64,000 nucleotides of DNA, from contig CAKPTA010000003.1 of assembly GCA_934190785.1 (NCBI GenBank), positions 108,754 through 172,753 on the forward strand. The letters are read 5' to 3'. Below are positions 34,037-42,679 of this stretch, one piece after another (position 1 is the first letter of the stretch; every line of letters starts with the position of its first letter). Under the pieces are notes generated by a model, which saw nothing but the letters and a program-made list of their open reading frames with translations, did not search any database and was not told the DNA's origin. The DNA comes from an uncultured Bacilli bacterium (GTDB taxonomy: Bacteria > Bacillota_I > Bacilli_A > RF39 > UBA660). The position numbers and the translations under genes are program-made.

Positions 34037-34744
34037 GTGTTTGCAGAATTTTTAAATCGGGATGAATTTTTTGAAAAATATATGTTAAATTTAGCTACTA
34101 GGATGGCAATAGGAAATGTAGAGATGGAAAGTTCTCCTGGTACTATCTCAGAACAGTATTTAGATATTTATAATAATATAGATGCGTTTACATATTTAGT
34201 TAATGGTGGTATTGATAGAATTAGTCCACTTGATATTAAAAAGTGTGCAAAAATTATTAATAATGGAATATATGATGATTTTAGAAAGACAGCAGTTGAA
34301 GTTAAAAAAGCTAAGAATTTTTTTCCTATTGATGCAAAAATGGTAATACCACAAATGTATAATATTATTAATAATTATTATAATGTTTGGAATATACTTC
34401 CAGTTTATTTAAAAGAAGCTAAACTACATATTGAACTTGTAAGAACACAGCCATTTGAAGATGGAAATAAAAGAACCGCACGTATTTTAACTAATTATAA
34501 TTTGTGCAAACAAAATAAAGCACCTGTAATTATTAGTGGTTGTGAAACTAACAAATATTTTTCTTTTATAGATAATTATGATGTTGACGGATTTGCTAAA
34601 TTTTTAGAAGACAAATCAAAACAAGAATTAGAAATAATGTTAATTTTGTATAAAAAAATATGTGGAGACGAATCTATTAATACAAGCTCAAGTGATAGAA
34701 ATAGTATTTCTTATGTTTATAAGAAAACATTTAATTATAATTAA
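34037..34744 (+). CDS. Fic-domain protein with altered active site
   Basis: The Fic core reads LKEAKLHIELVRTQPFEDGN followed by KRTARILTNYNL. Canonical Fic enzymes have HPFxxGNGRxxR and transfer AMP or other groups using that His. Here the His position is Gln138, and GNGR is GNKR, as in the Doc subgroup. The protein has 235 residues with an all-helical N-terminal part and a tail after the core. Translation starts at GTG 34037 after GAGGTG; the ATG two bases upstream is in a dead frame. It stands alone between rplT and parE. I expect loss of AMPylation or changed chemistry. Confidence 0.8.
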   Translation: MFAEFLNRDEFFEKYMLNLATRMAIGNVEMESSPGTISEQYLDIYNNIDAFTYLVNGGIDRISPLDIKKCAKIINNGIYDDFRKTAVEVKKAKNFFPIDAKMVIPQMYNIINNYYNVWNILPVYLKEAKLHIELVRTQPFEDGNKRTARILTNYNLCKQNKAPVIISGCETNKYFSFIDNYDVDGFAKFLEDKSKQELEIMLILYKKICGDESINTSSSDRNSISYVYKKTFNYN

Positions 34745-34755
34745 AGGCTAAATCT

Positions 34756-34784
34756 TTGATATTTTTCTCGATTTTTGATATAAT
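34756..34784 (+). promoter_or_regulatory. Sigma-A promoter of parE
   Basis: TTGATA and TATAAT are separated by 17 bases, with 15 bases to the start. The -10 end shares a 17-base match with the lemA promoter. Confidence 0.75.
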
Positions 34785-34799
34785 GACTTAGGTGATATT

Positions 34800-36707
34800 A
34801 TGGCTAAATATGATGAAAACTCAATAAAAATACTAGAGGGACTAGAAGCAGTTAGAAAGCGTCCGGGAATGTATATTGGTTCCACTGACAAAAGAGGGCT
34901 TCATCATTTAGTATGGGAAATTGTTGATAATGCTGTTGATGAAGTTATCAATGGATATGGGAAGCATATTGTAATAAAACTTTACCCTGATTCAAGTATA
35001 AGTGTAAGTGATGAAGGTCGTGGTGTTCCAGTTGGAAAACATGCAAGTGGAAAAAGTACACCAGAAGTTATATACACTGTTCTTCATGCTGGTGGAAAAT
35101 TTGAAGAAGGTGGCTATAAAGTATCAGGTGGATTACATGGTGTTGGAGCATCGGTTGTAAATGCTTTATCTAAATGGATGGAAGTAAACATCAAAAGAGA
35201 TGGTTATGAATATTATATTAAATTTGAAAACGGTGGAAATTTAAGTGTTCCTTTAACTCGCCTTGAGAAAACAAATAAAACAGGAACAACAGTAAGATTT
35301 CTTCCTGATTCAAGTATATTTTCTACAACAACATTTTCATTCGCAACTATTTGTGAAAGGATGCAAGAATGTGCATTCTTACTTAAAGGATTAACAATAG
35401 AGGTAGAAGATTTAAAAGATTCTAAAAAAGAAGTATATCACTATGAAAATGGCTTGGAAGCTTTTGTTGAATATTTAGATGAAGATAAAGATGTTCTTCA
35501 TAAAGTAATTGATTTTAGTGGGACAAAAGATGGTATAAAAGTAGAGGTTGCTTTTCAATATACTGATACTTATTCTGAAAATATAATATCATTTGTAAAT
35601 AATGTCAAAACAAATGATGGTGGTACTCATGAGGTTGGATTTAAGACAGCTTTAACACGTGTTTTTAATGATTATGCTAGAACAAATGGTTACCTAAAAG
35701 CTAAGGATAAAAATTTAGAGGGACCTGATACAAGAGAAGGTATAACAGCTATTATATCCCTTCAAATTCCAGAAGAATTGTTACAATTTGAAGGTCAGAC
35801 AAAAGGAAAACTTGGTACTCCTCAAGCTCGTAATATTGTTGAAAACATAGTCTCTGAAAAACTACAATATTTCTTAGAAGAAAATAAGGAAATCGCAAGT
35901 AATATTTTAACCAAAATTGTTCGTAGTAAAACAGCACGTGAAGCTGCCAGAAAAGCGCGTGACGAAGCTAGAAGTGGTAAAGATAAGGGTAAAAAAGAGC
36001 GTACTATATCTGGTAAACTTACACCTGCTCAAAGTAAAGATGTAAGTAAAAATGAGCTTTTCTTAGTCGAAGGTGATAGTGCCGGTGGTTCGGCTAAATC
36101 AGGGCGTGATAAAAAGCATCAAGCTATTCTTCCTCTTCGTGGAAAAGTTTTAAATACAGAAAAAGCTAAATTAGAAGATATTTATAAAAATGAAGAAATT
36201 AATACTATGATTTATACTATCGGAGCTGGTGTTGGTAGCGATTTTGATATTAAAGACTGTAACTATGATAAAGTTATTATTATGACCGATGCCGATGATG
36301 ATGGTGCTCATATTCAGATACTTCTTATAACATTTTTCTATCGTTATATGAAACCTCTTATTGAAGATGGAAGATTATATATTGCAATGCCACCTCTTTA
36401 TCAGATTAAGTGTGGTAAAGAATCGTATTATGCATGGACTGAAGAAGATAGAAAAGAAATTTTAGAGAAATTTAAAAATAAAAATTCTGAAACACAACGT
36501 TATAAAGGACTTGGAGAGATGGATGCGATTCAACTTAGAGAAACAACAATGGATCCAGAAAAGAGAAGTTTAATTCGTGTAAGTATTAAAGATGCTGCTT
36601 TAGCAGATAAAAGAGTAAGTGTTTTAATGGGTGATAAAGTAGAGCCTAGAAAAGAATGGATAGAAGAGAATGTTGATTTTAACATTCAAGACGATTATAT
36701 TAAATAA
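34800..36707 (+). CDS. parE: DNA topoisomerase IV subunit B
   Basis: The GHKL ATPase and transducer precede the TOPRIM domain. Visible are LEGLEAVRKRPGMYIGS, EIVDNAVDEV, DEGRGVPVGKH, GGLHGVGASVVNAL, then LFLVEGDSAGGSAKSGRD (TOPRIM Glu), PLRGKVLN and IIMTDADDDGAHI. The end QRYKGLGEMD is standard. ParE decatenates sister chromosomes with ParC. The 635 residues and a parC partner downstream support ParE rather than GyrB, with which it is easily confused. No gyrA is in the window. Confidence 0.93.
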   Translation: MAKYDENSIKILEGLEAVRKRPGMYIGSTDKRGLHHLVWEIVDNAVDEVINGYGKHIVIKLYPDSSISVSDEGRGVPVGKHASGKSTPEVIYTVLHAGGKFEEGGYKVSGGLHGVGASVVNALSKWMEVNIKRDGYEYYIKFENGGNLSVPLTRLEKTNKTGTTVRFLPDSSIFSTTTFSFATICERMQECAFLLKGLTIEVEDLKDSKKEVYHYENGLEAFVEYLDEDKDVLHKVIDFSGTKDGIKVEVAFQYTDTYSENIISFVNNVKTNDGGTHEVGFKTALTRVFNDYARTNGYLKAKDKNLEGPDTREGITAIISLQIPEELLQFEGQTKGKLGTPQARNIVENIVSEKLQYFLEENKEIASNILTKIVRSKTAREAARKARDEARSGKDKGKKERTISGKLTPAQSKDVSKNELFLVEGDSAGGSAKSGRDKKHQAILPLRGKVLNTEKAKLEDIYKNEEINTMIYTIGAGVGSDFDIKDCNYDKVIIMTDADDDGAHIQILLITFFYRYMKPLIEDGRLYIAMPPLYQIKCGKESYYAWTEEDRKEILEKFKNKNSETQRYKGLGEMDAIQLRETTMDPEKRSLIRVSIKDAALADKRVSVLMGDKVEPRKEWIEENVDFNIQDDYIK

Positions 36708-36733
36708 GTATAGATTATTTCTATACTTTTTTT
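36706..36733 (+). terminator. Terminator of parE
   Basis: AAGTATAG and CTATACTT pair over a seven-base loop, followed by T residues. Confidence 0.8.
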
Positions 36734-36782
36734 CTTCAAAATTTTTCCTCTTTTTAGCATATACTATTTTATGGAGGTAATT

Positions 36783-37148
36783 ATGATAAATTTAGAAGAT
36801 GCAATGTTATCTAAAATAATGCTTATTGATAATTATAAAAATATTATTAAAGCTAATCTTTTACAAAAATATAATTATAAAGAAGAATCACTTTCTCTTA
36901 TTTATATTATAGCTAAATTATTACTTGGAACAGATGTTGAAGATTATATAAATACAAAAGAACTTTTATCTAAGATAGATTGTGTTAATGTAGAATATGA
37001 ATATACATCAGTAATGGAAATTTTATCACTTATTAAATCATTTTTATCTAGAGTTTATTATCCATCAGTTTCTAATATTAGAGATTTAGATGATTATAAA
37101 AAAGTATTAACGTATATTAAATCTAAAAGACAAGACAAAGTGGGATAA
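36783..37148 (+). CDS. Unknown 121-residue protein between parE and parC
   Basis: I do not recognise it. It starts MINLEDAMLSKIMLIDNYKN after GGAGG (the ATG at 36771 is upstream of that site). It is mostly helical, acidic in the middle, without membrane segments or cysteine motifs (one Cys). It has its own small space between the parE terminator and the parC promoter, and ends in a GGATAATA hairpin. Whether it relates to topoisomerase IV is unknown. Confidence 0.6.
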   Translation: MINLEDAMLSKIMLIDNYKNIIKANLLQKYNYKEESLSLIYIIAKLLLGTDVEDYINTKELLSKIDCVNVEYEYTSVMEILSLIKSFLSRVYYPSVSNIRDLDDYKKVLTYIKSKRQDKVG

Positions 37149-37171
37149 TAGCTTATTATCCTTTATATTCT

Positions 37172-37200
37172 TTGCTTTTTTTACTTAAATTTGTTATAAT
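37172..37200 (+). promoter_or_regulatory. Sigma-A promoter of parC
   Basis: TTGCTT and TATAAT are separated by 17 bases, 18 bases before the start. Confidence 0.6.
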
Positions 37201-37218
37201 TTAAAAGGTGATATAAAA

Positions 37219-39732
37219 ATGGATGTAATAAACAAAATATATGACTATTCGCTAGAAGAAATAATGGGTGAGAGATTTGGAAGATATTCTAAATCGATTA
37301 TTCAAGATAGAGCTCTTCCTGATATTAGAGATGGATTAAAACCTGTACAAAGAAGAATTTTATATGCTATGTATAGAGATAAAAATACTTATGAAAAAGC
37401 TTATAAAAAGTCAGCTAAAGCTGTTGGAAATATTATGGGTAATTATCACCCTCACGGAGACTCTTCTATATATGATGCTCTAGTTCGTATGAGTCAGTGG
37501 TGGAAACAAAATACACCATATGTTGATATGCACGGAAATAATGGTTCGATTGATGGCGATTCTGCAGCTGCCATGCGTTATACCGAGGCACGTCTTTCTA
37601 AAATTAGTAATGAGCTTTTAAAAGACATAGATAAAGATACGGTTGATATGGTATGGAATTTTGATGATACACTAAAAGAACCTGTTGTTCTTCCTGCTAA
37701 ATATCCCAATTTACTTGTTAATGGTTCAACAGGAATTAGTGCCGGGTATGCGACTAATATTCCAACTCACAATTTAGGAGAAGTAATTGATGCGACTATA
37801 AAACGTATCGATAGTCCAAATTGTCGCCTTGATACTATTTTAGATATTGTTAAAGGTCCAGATTTTCCAACTGGAGCTATTGTAGAAGGGAAAAAAGGAA
37901 TAATTGATGCCTTTACAACAGGACGAGGTAAAGTAATTGTAAAATCAAAAATCGAATTTACAGAAGCTAAAGGTAAAAATCAAATTTTAGTAACAGAAAT
38001 TCCTTTTGAAGTAAATAAAGCTTTATTAATAAAAAAGATAGATGAGATACGTATTGATAAAAAAATAGATGGAATAGTTGAAGTTTTAGATGAATCAAAT
38101 TTTGAAGATCCAACTAGAATAGCTATTAATCTTAAGAAGGATGCTAACCGTGAACTTATTTTAAATTATTTATTAAAAAATACTGATTTGTCAGTTTCAT
38201 ACAATTATAATATGGTTGCTATTGTAAATGGACGACCAATGACAGTTGGCATTTTAGCAATTTTAGATGCTTATATAGCACATCAAAAAGAAGTCATTAC
38301 AAGAAGGTGTCATTTTGATTTAGATGTGTATAGAAAAAAAATGCATATTATAGAAGGATTAATAAAAGCATTATCTATATTAGATGACGTTATAAAAACA
38401 ATTCGTGCAAGTAAAAATAAGAGTGATGCTGAGGCTAATTTAGTAAATGAGTATGACTTTACACTAGAACAAGCAAAAGCCATTGTAACTTTACAATTGT
38501 ATCGTCTTACTAACACTGATGTAGTTGAACTTGAAAAAGAATATAATCAATTATCTACATTGATTAAGGGTTTAGAAGATATACTAGGTGATGAAAATAA
38601 AATGAAGTCTCTTATGAAACATGAATTGAAAAAAGTAAAAGATGAGTATGCAACTCCTAGAAAAACAGAAATAAAAGATGAAGTAACTGAAATAAAAATT
38701 GATACAACAACACTTATACCAAAAGAAGAATGCATTGTTGTTGTATCAAAAGAAGGATATGTAAAGAGAACAAGTATCAGAAGTTATGAAGCAACTGCTG
38801 ATGATGCTACTACAAAAGATGGAGACTATATTGTAGCAAAGTATAGAATGAACACAATGGATACAATTTTATTCTTCACTGATTTAGGAAATTATTTATA
38901 TTTACCTGTTTATGAACTTCCTGATTTAAAATGGAAAGATTTAGGAAAACATATAAGTAATTTAATAACAATTAAAGCTGATGAAAAAGTAATAGCAAGT
39001 TTTCCTATTTATAATTTTGAAGATAATATCTATATTACATCATTTACAAAAAATGGTATGGTTAAACGTAGTATTTTAAGCGATTATAAAGTACAGAGAT
39101 ATTCTAAACCAATGTGTGCAATGAAATTAAAAGATGATGATACAGTTGTATGTGTTACAATGGATATGGGAAGTGATGTCTTTGTTGCTACAGAAAATGG
39201 ATATGGTCTTCGCTTTAAGGCAGAAGAAATTCCAGTAACAGGTGTAAGAGCAAGTGGTGTTAAAGCTATCAATTTAAAAAATGATACTGTTGTAAGTGCT
39301 CATATCTTTAATGATATGGAATATATAACTGTTATTACTAAGAAAAATACAGGAAAAAGGGTTAAATTATCAGAGTTTGAATTATCTACACGTGCAAGAA
39401 AAGGTGTTCAAATTATTAGAGAAGTTAAAACTAATCCATATTATATTTTAAAAACATTTATTGTAGGTTATAAAGAGACACTTATGTATATAACAAAGGA
39501 TGGTATATCACAAGTTAAACTTACTGAACTTCCAATAACAGATCGTTATGGAACTGGTACAAATATAACAAAACAAGCCATTATAGATGTTTTACCTTCA
39601 GTTAAACTTTTAACTAAAGATGATTTAGTAAATGAAGAAGTTGTTGAAAAAGAAAATATTAATTTAGAGACAATTGATGAAAAAATTATGACAATTGATG
39701 ATTTTTTAACTGATTTTGAAAGTGGTAAATAG
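37219..39732 (+). CDS. parC: DNA topoisomerase IV subunit A
   Basis: The DNA-cleaving subunit. Seen are FGRYSKSIIQDRALPDIRDG, GNIMGNYHPHGDSSIYDALV (quinolone-resistance region, with Ser at the usual sensitive position), AAAMRYTEARLS with the active-site Tyr, and NLLVNGSTGISAGYATNIP. The C-terminal beta-pinwheel repeats follow (KEGYVKRTSIRSY, KNGMVKRSILSDY, ENGYGLRFKAEEI). The GyrA box (QRRGGKG) is absent, which fits ParC. Length is 837 residues. Confidence 0.94.
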   Translation: MDVINKIYDYSLEEIMGERFGRYSKSIIQDRALPDIRDGLKPVQRRILYAMYRDKNTYEKAYKKSAKAVGNIMGNYHPHGDSSIYDALVRMSQWWKQNTPYVDMHGNNGSIDGDSAAAMRYTEARLSKISNELLKDIDKDTVDMVWNFDDTLKEPVVLPAKYPNLLVNGSTGISAGYATNIPTHNLGEVIDATIKRIDSPNCRLDTILDIVKGPDFPTGAIVEGKKGIIDAFTTGRGKVIVKSKIEFTEAKGKNQILVTEIPFEVNKALLIKKIDEIRIDKKIDGIVEVLDESNFEDPTRIAINLKKDANRELILNYLLKNTDLSVSYNYNMVAIVNGRPMTVGILAILDAYIAHQKEVITRRCHFDLDVYRKKMHIIEGLIKALSILDDVIKTIRASKNKSDAEANLVNEYDFTLEQAKAIVTLQLYRLTNTDVVELEKEYNQLSTLIKGLEDILGDENKMKSLMKHELKKVKDEYATPRKTEIKDEVTEIKIDTTTLIPKEECIVVVSKEGYVKRTSIRSYEATADDATTKDGDYIVAKYRMNTMDTILFFTDLGNYLYLPVYELPDLKWKDLGKHISNLITIKADEKVIASFPIYNFEDNIYITSFTKNGMVKRSILSDYKVQRYSKPMCAMKLKDDDTVVCVTMDMGSDVFVATENGYGLRFKAEEIPVTGVRASGVKAINLKNDTVVSAHIFNDMEYITVITKKNTGKRVKLSEFELSTRARKGVQIIREVKTNPYYILKTFIVGYKETLMYITKDGISQVKLTELPITDRYGTGTNITKQAIIDVLPSVKLLTKDDLVNEEVVEKENINLETIDEKIMTIDDFLTDFESGK

Positions 39733-39788
39733 TTTACTTGAAAAAATTCAAATATTTTAGTAGAATATTCTAAAGAGAGGAAGATATT

Positions 39789-40007
39789 ATGGAATTATTA
39801 TTTGATATATTAAAAGTATTAGGTGGTTTAATTATTGGAGCTATTTTAGGTTTCTTTATCGCACGTAACTATATGAAAAAATATATGAAAAAGAATCCAC
39901 CTATTAATGAACAGATGATACGTGCTATGATGAGTGGTATGGGAAGAACACCAAGTCAAAAGCAAGTAAATCAAATGATGAAGCAAATGACAAAGTATAT
40001 GGATTAA
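39789..40007 (+). CDS. yneF: YneF/UPF0154 membrane protein
   Basis: A 72-residue protein with one N-terminal helix (ILKVLGGLIIGAILGFFIA) and the family hallmark RNYMKKYMKKNPPINEQMIR, then MSGMGRTPSQKQVNQMMKQM. Its function is unknown; it is conserved across Bacilli and Mollicutes. GAGAGGAAG precedes it. Confidence 0.93.
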   Translation: MELLFDILKVLGGLIIGAILGFFIARNYMKKYMKKNPPINEQMIRAMMSGMGRTPSQKQVNQMMKQMTKYMD

Positions 40008-40030
40008 GGAACTTATGTTCCTTTTTTTTT
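40006..40030 (+). terminator. Terminator of yneF
   Basis: AAGGAAC and GTTCCTT close a TTAT loop, followed by nine T. Confidence 0.85.
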
Positions 40031-40095
40031 GCCTTTTTATTTGGACAAAATAAAAAAAATTATCTAAAACATATTCTTAATTAGGAGTGTGATTT

Positions 40096-40797
40096 ATGTT
40101 TTATAAAGTATTTAAAAACTTATTCAAAGATTTTTATATATTTACAGCAGCTTATTCAAATAATATTTTTCCAGATCCATTATCAAAAGAAGAAGAGGAT
40201 GAATGTGTTAAGAAAGTAATGGCAGGTGATAAAGAAGCAAGAGAAAAACTTATTGAACATAATCTAAGATTAGTTGCTCACATTGTAAAAAAATATGATC
40301 ATCGAAAAGAAGATATGGATGACTTGATAAGTATAGGAACGATTGGACTAATTAAGGGTATTGATAGCTATTCTAATAATCATGGAACACGCATTACTAC
40401 ATACTGCGCTAGATGTATAGAAAATGAAATACTTATGTATTTTAGGGCTGATAAAAAGAATAATAAGAATATTAGTTTAAATGAACAAGTTGGATTTGAT
40501 AAAGATGGCAATGAAATAACATTCTTAGATATTTTAAAGACACCAAAACCAGATTTTGCTTTAGATATTCATAATCAAAATAATTTAGAATTATTAAAAG
40601 ACTATTTTAATGTTCTAAGTGATAGAGAAAAAGATATTATTACTAAACGTTATGGATTAGATGGTAGTGATGAAGTAACTCAAAAACAAATTGCTGAGAG
40701 TCTTGGTATCTCTAGGAGTTATGTATCAAGAATAGAAAAAAGAGCTTTAACTAAAATGCTTAGAGAATTTATTAAGAATAAAAATCATACATTTTAA
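40096..40797 (+). CDS. sigK: RNA polymerase sigma factor SigK (mother cell, late sporulation)
   Basis: The protein matches SigK throughout: IEHNLRLVAHIVKKYDHR, DLISIGTIGLIKGIDSY, TYCARCIENEILMYFRA, LNEQVGFDKDGNEITFLDIL and the -35-binding helix SLGISRSYVSRIEKRALTKM. The first 20 or so residues (MFYKVFKNLFKDFYIFTAAY) are hydrophobic, like the pro-sequence removed by SpoIVFB. The gene is continuous, with no skin-type element. It turns on late coat and spore-maturation genes. It lies upstream of spoIIAA-sigF, an order not found in Bacillus. Confidence 0.93.
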   Translation: MFYKVFKNLFKDFYIFTAAYSNNIFPDPLSKEEEDECVKKVMAGDKEAREKLIEHNLRLVAHIVKKYDHRKEDMDDLISIGTIGLIKGIDSYSNNHGTRITTYCARCIENEILMYFRADKKNNKNISLNEQVGFDKDGNEITFLDILKTPKPDFALDIHNQNNLELLKDYFNVLSDREKDIITKRYGLDGSDEVTQKQIAESLGISRSYVSRIEKRALTKMLREFIKNKNHTF

Positions 40798-40814
40798 CAT
40801 CTTTTTTCTAGTTT

Positions 40815-40821
40815 TGTCGAA
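40815..40821 (+). promoter_or_regulatory. Spo0A box upstream of spoIIAA
   Basis: TGTCGAA is an exact 0A box, about 55 bases before the spoIIAA start. In Bacillus the spoIIA operon is activated by Spo0A~P with sigma-H; the same logic is inferred here. Confidence 0.6.
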
Positions 40822-40873
40822 TTGCTATTAAAGTTAATTTTACTGTGATATAACGTATTTAATGGAGGAACTT

Positions 40874-41215
40874 ATGTTAGATATTATATTAGAATTTAGA
40901 AAAGGAATTTTATTTGTTAGATTAAAAGGTGAACTTACTAAAAAAACTGTATCTGTATTTTATGAACAAGTAACAAACGTCATTTATAATAATGGTATTC
41001 ATAATACTGTTATTAATTTAGAATTTGTATCACAAATAGATTTAAAGGGAATGAATGCTCTACTATATTGTTATGAGTTATCAAAGAAAAATAAAGGTAG
41101 AGCAATTATATGTGGTATAAAAAATGAAGAAGTTAAAAATAGACTTAATAAAGGAGGAATATTAAATTATTTAAAAGAAATATCTTCAGAATTAGAAGTA
41201 TTAGAGAAAGCGTAA
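40874..41215 (+). CDS. spoIIAA: SpoIIAA-like STAS-domain anti-anti-sigma factor lacking the phospho-serine
   Basis: SpoIIAA frees sigma-F from SpoIIAB in the forespore and is switched off by phosphorylation on Ser58 (context MDSSGLG). The 113-residue product aligns over its length (LFVRLKGELTKKT, HNTVINLEFVSQIDLKGMNA, GGILNYLKEI). The phosphorylation site reads IDLKGMN: both serines are replaced (Leu57, Lys58). I start at 40874 since GGAGG lies at 40864. SigF follows 15 bases later with no spoIIAB between. The fold assignment is solid; the specific name rests on neighbourhood. Confidence 0.8.
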   Translation: MLDIILEFRKGILFVRLKGELTKKTVSVFYEQVTNVIYNNGIHNTVINLEFVSQIDLKGMNALLYCYELSKKNKGRAIICGIKNEEVKNRLNKGGILNYLKEISSELEVLEKA

Positions 41216-41230
41216 TGAAAGGAGAAAAAA

Positions 41231-41884
41231 ATGGATAACGACTTCGTTAATGAATATAGTAATTTGATTTATAAGATAGCACATACATTTACTGGATATA
41301 AAAATAAAGAGGACTTATATCAAGCTGGGTATAAAGGACTAATAATGGCCTACTCAAAGTTTGATCCTAAACAAAATGTTAAATTTTCAACATATGCATA
41401 TCAATATATATTTGGAGAAATGAGTAAATTTATTAGAGAAGATTATGGAATAAAAGTTGGAAGAAATTTGAAAAAAATTAAAGCACAAATTGAAAGAGGT
41501 AGATTAATTTTAGAACAAGAATTAATGCGTGAACCAACAGATACTGAAATTTACACATATCTTGGAATAGATGAATTTGAGTTTAAGGAGGCATTAGAAT
41601 CAGTTTTTGCTATTCAAAGTTTAGACCAACCAATTGCTTCATCGGGTAAAGAATTTACACTTTATGATACTGTAGGTTCTAATGAATTAGATATGGAAAC
41701 TATGCTTGCATTTAAAGAAGAACTAAAAAAACTAACCCCATTTGAAAGAAATATAATAGAAGAGAGATATATTTGTGATTTATCACAAAGTGAGGTAGCA
41801 ATAATTCACGGTATGACACAGGTTCAAGTTTCTAGAGAGGAGAAAAAAATAAAGGAAAAGATAAAATCTCATATGGTAGCATAA
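41231..41884 (+). CDS. sigF: Forespore sigma factor SigF (SigF/SigG family)
   Basis: A sigma-70 family protein of the SigF/SigG/SigB type. Region 2 shows EDLYQAGYKGLIMAYSKFDP and KFSTYAYQYIFGEMSKFIRE. Region 3 has the EPTDTEIYTYLGI segment, and region 4 has LTPFERNIIEERYICDLSQS and GMTQVQVSREEKKIKEKI. At 217 residues it is somewhat short (Bacillus SigF 255). Position after spoIIAA favours SigF over SigG. GGAGAAAAA precedes the start. SigF starts the forespore programme; its usual restraint, SpoIIAB, is not encoded in the window. Confidence 0.85.
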   Translation: MDNDFVNEYSNLIYKIAHTFTGYKNKEDLYQAGYKGLIMAYSKFDPKQNVKFSTYAYQYIFGEMSKFIREDYGIKVGRNLKKIKAQIERGRLILEQELMREPTDTEIYTYLGIDEFEFKEALESVFAIQSLDQPIASSGKEFTLYDTVGSNELDMETMLAFKEELKKLTPFERNIIEERYICDLSQSEVAIIHGMTQVQVSREEKKIKEKIKSHMVA

Positions 41885-41986
41885 CCTCTCCTTTAGAGGA
41901 TAAAAATTTGCATTAAAGTTATAATTTTATAAATAGAGAAAATTATAAAAATTATATTAACTCAAATAATATAGAAAAGCATTAAC

Positions 41987-42013
41987 AAAAAGGGTTTAAA
42001 AACTCTTTTTTTT
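41987..42013 (+). terminator. Terminator after the sigF transcript
   Basis: AAAGGGTT and AACTCTTT pair (one G-T) with flanking A and T runs. The 100 bases between sigF and this site hold one small GC-rich hairpin (CCTCT/AGAGG) directly after the stop, and otherwise only AT-rich sequence. Confidence 0.65.
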
Positions 42014-42019
42014 CATAAT

Positions 42020-42041
42020 AAAAAAGAGCAATGCTCTTTTA
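42020..42041 (-). terminator. Terminator of the minus-strand 171-residue gene
   Basis: AAAAGAGC and GCTCTTTT pair over AAT; the A run to the left gives the U tract on the minus strand. Confidence 0.7.
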
Positions 42042-42046
42042 AATAA

Positions 42047-42562
42047 TTATTTTTGTTTTACTTTTTCTTTAGCAAATTCAATAATTGTATTATCTAAGAA
42101 AGATAAGTCTTCATCATAATTAAATAATGATTCAAATAAGTAATACTTTTCTTTAAAATCAGATATTAAAGTAAGAATTAATTCTTTTTTTGGAACTTCC
42201 TTTTCCATAATTGGAAATGCTAAATTACCATCAATTAATGTTTGAATATAATTACAATTTAAATAGTTAAACTTCTCATTTACATTTATTTCATGTAATG
42301 TAGCGTGTTTTTTATCTGTAATTTTATACACAAAATCATGATTATTTATTGAAAAATGATTTTCAAGTTCCTTAATACTATCTTTTGGAAATGCAATATA
42401 TTTAAGTATAACATAATTACAATCATCAAATTCTTCTACAATAGGATATATTGCATAAGGAAGTCTTAGTATTTCTGTAATTCTTTTTTCAATAACTGGT
42501 ATAATTTCATTAATTGAAAATTTTGCTTGATTTCTTAAATTTAAATTTGTTTGATTTTTCAT
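42047..42562 (-). CDS. Unknown 171-residue cytoplasmic protein
   Basis: I do not recognise it. It begins MKNQTNLNLRNQAKFSINEI, is acidic, has no membrane segment and holds scattered cysteines (DDCNY, NCNY). It has a clear vegetative promoter and terminator, so it is expressed as a single gene between sigF and spoVAC. No motif suggests a function. Confidence 0.6.
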   Translation of the reverse strand: MKNQTNLNLRNQAKFSINEIIPVIEKRITEILRLPYAIYPIVEEFDDCNYVILKYIAFPKDSIKELENHFSINNHDFVYKITDKKHATLHEINVNEKFNYLNCNYIQTLIDGNLAFPIMEKEVPKKELILTLISDFKEKYYLFESLFNYDEDLSFLDNTIIEFAKEKVKQK

Positions 42563-42590
42563 AAAAATCCCCCTCTTTTTAGTAACGTCT

Positions 42591-42618
42591 ATTATAGCAA
42601 AATTATTAAAAAATGCAA
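42591..42618 (-). promoter_or_regulatory. Sigma-A promoter of the 171-residue gene
   Basis: On the minus strand TTGCAT and TATAAT are separated by 16 bases, about 30 bases before the start. Confidence 0.65.
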
Positions 42619-42634
42619 GATATTTAACAAATTT

Positions 42635-42663
42635 GTATAAAAATACTTAATAATTCCATAATA
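42635..42663 (+). promoter_or_regulatory. Sigma-G (or sigma-F) promoter of the spoVA operon
   Basis: GTATA and CATAATA match the -35 (GHATR) and -10 (CATnnTA) elements of forespore sigma factors, with 17 bases between. The spacing to the spoVAC start is 16 bases. In Bacillus the spoVA operon depends on sigma-G. Confidence 0.65.
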
Positions 42664-42679
42664 GATTTAGGAGGCTTTT

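Noticed and set aside
34035..34052. ATG two bases upstream of the Fic-like start
   Set aside because: It reaches a stop after six codons; the GTG at 34037 opens the real frame.
40096..40797. Interrupted sigK with a skin-type prophage
   Set aside because: The gene is continuous from the pro-sequence to the HTH, with no recombinase nearby.
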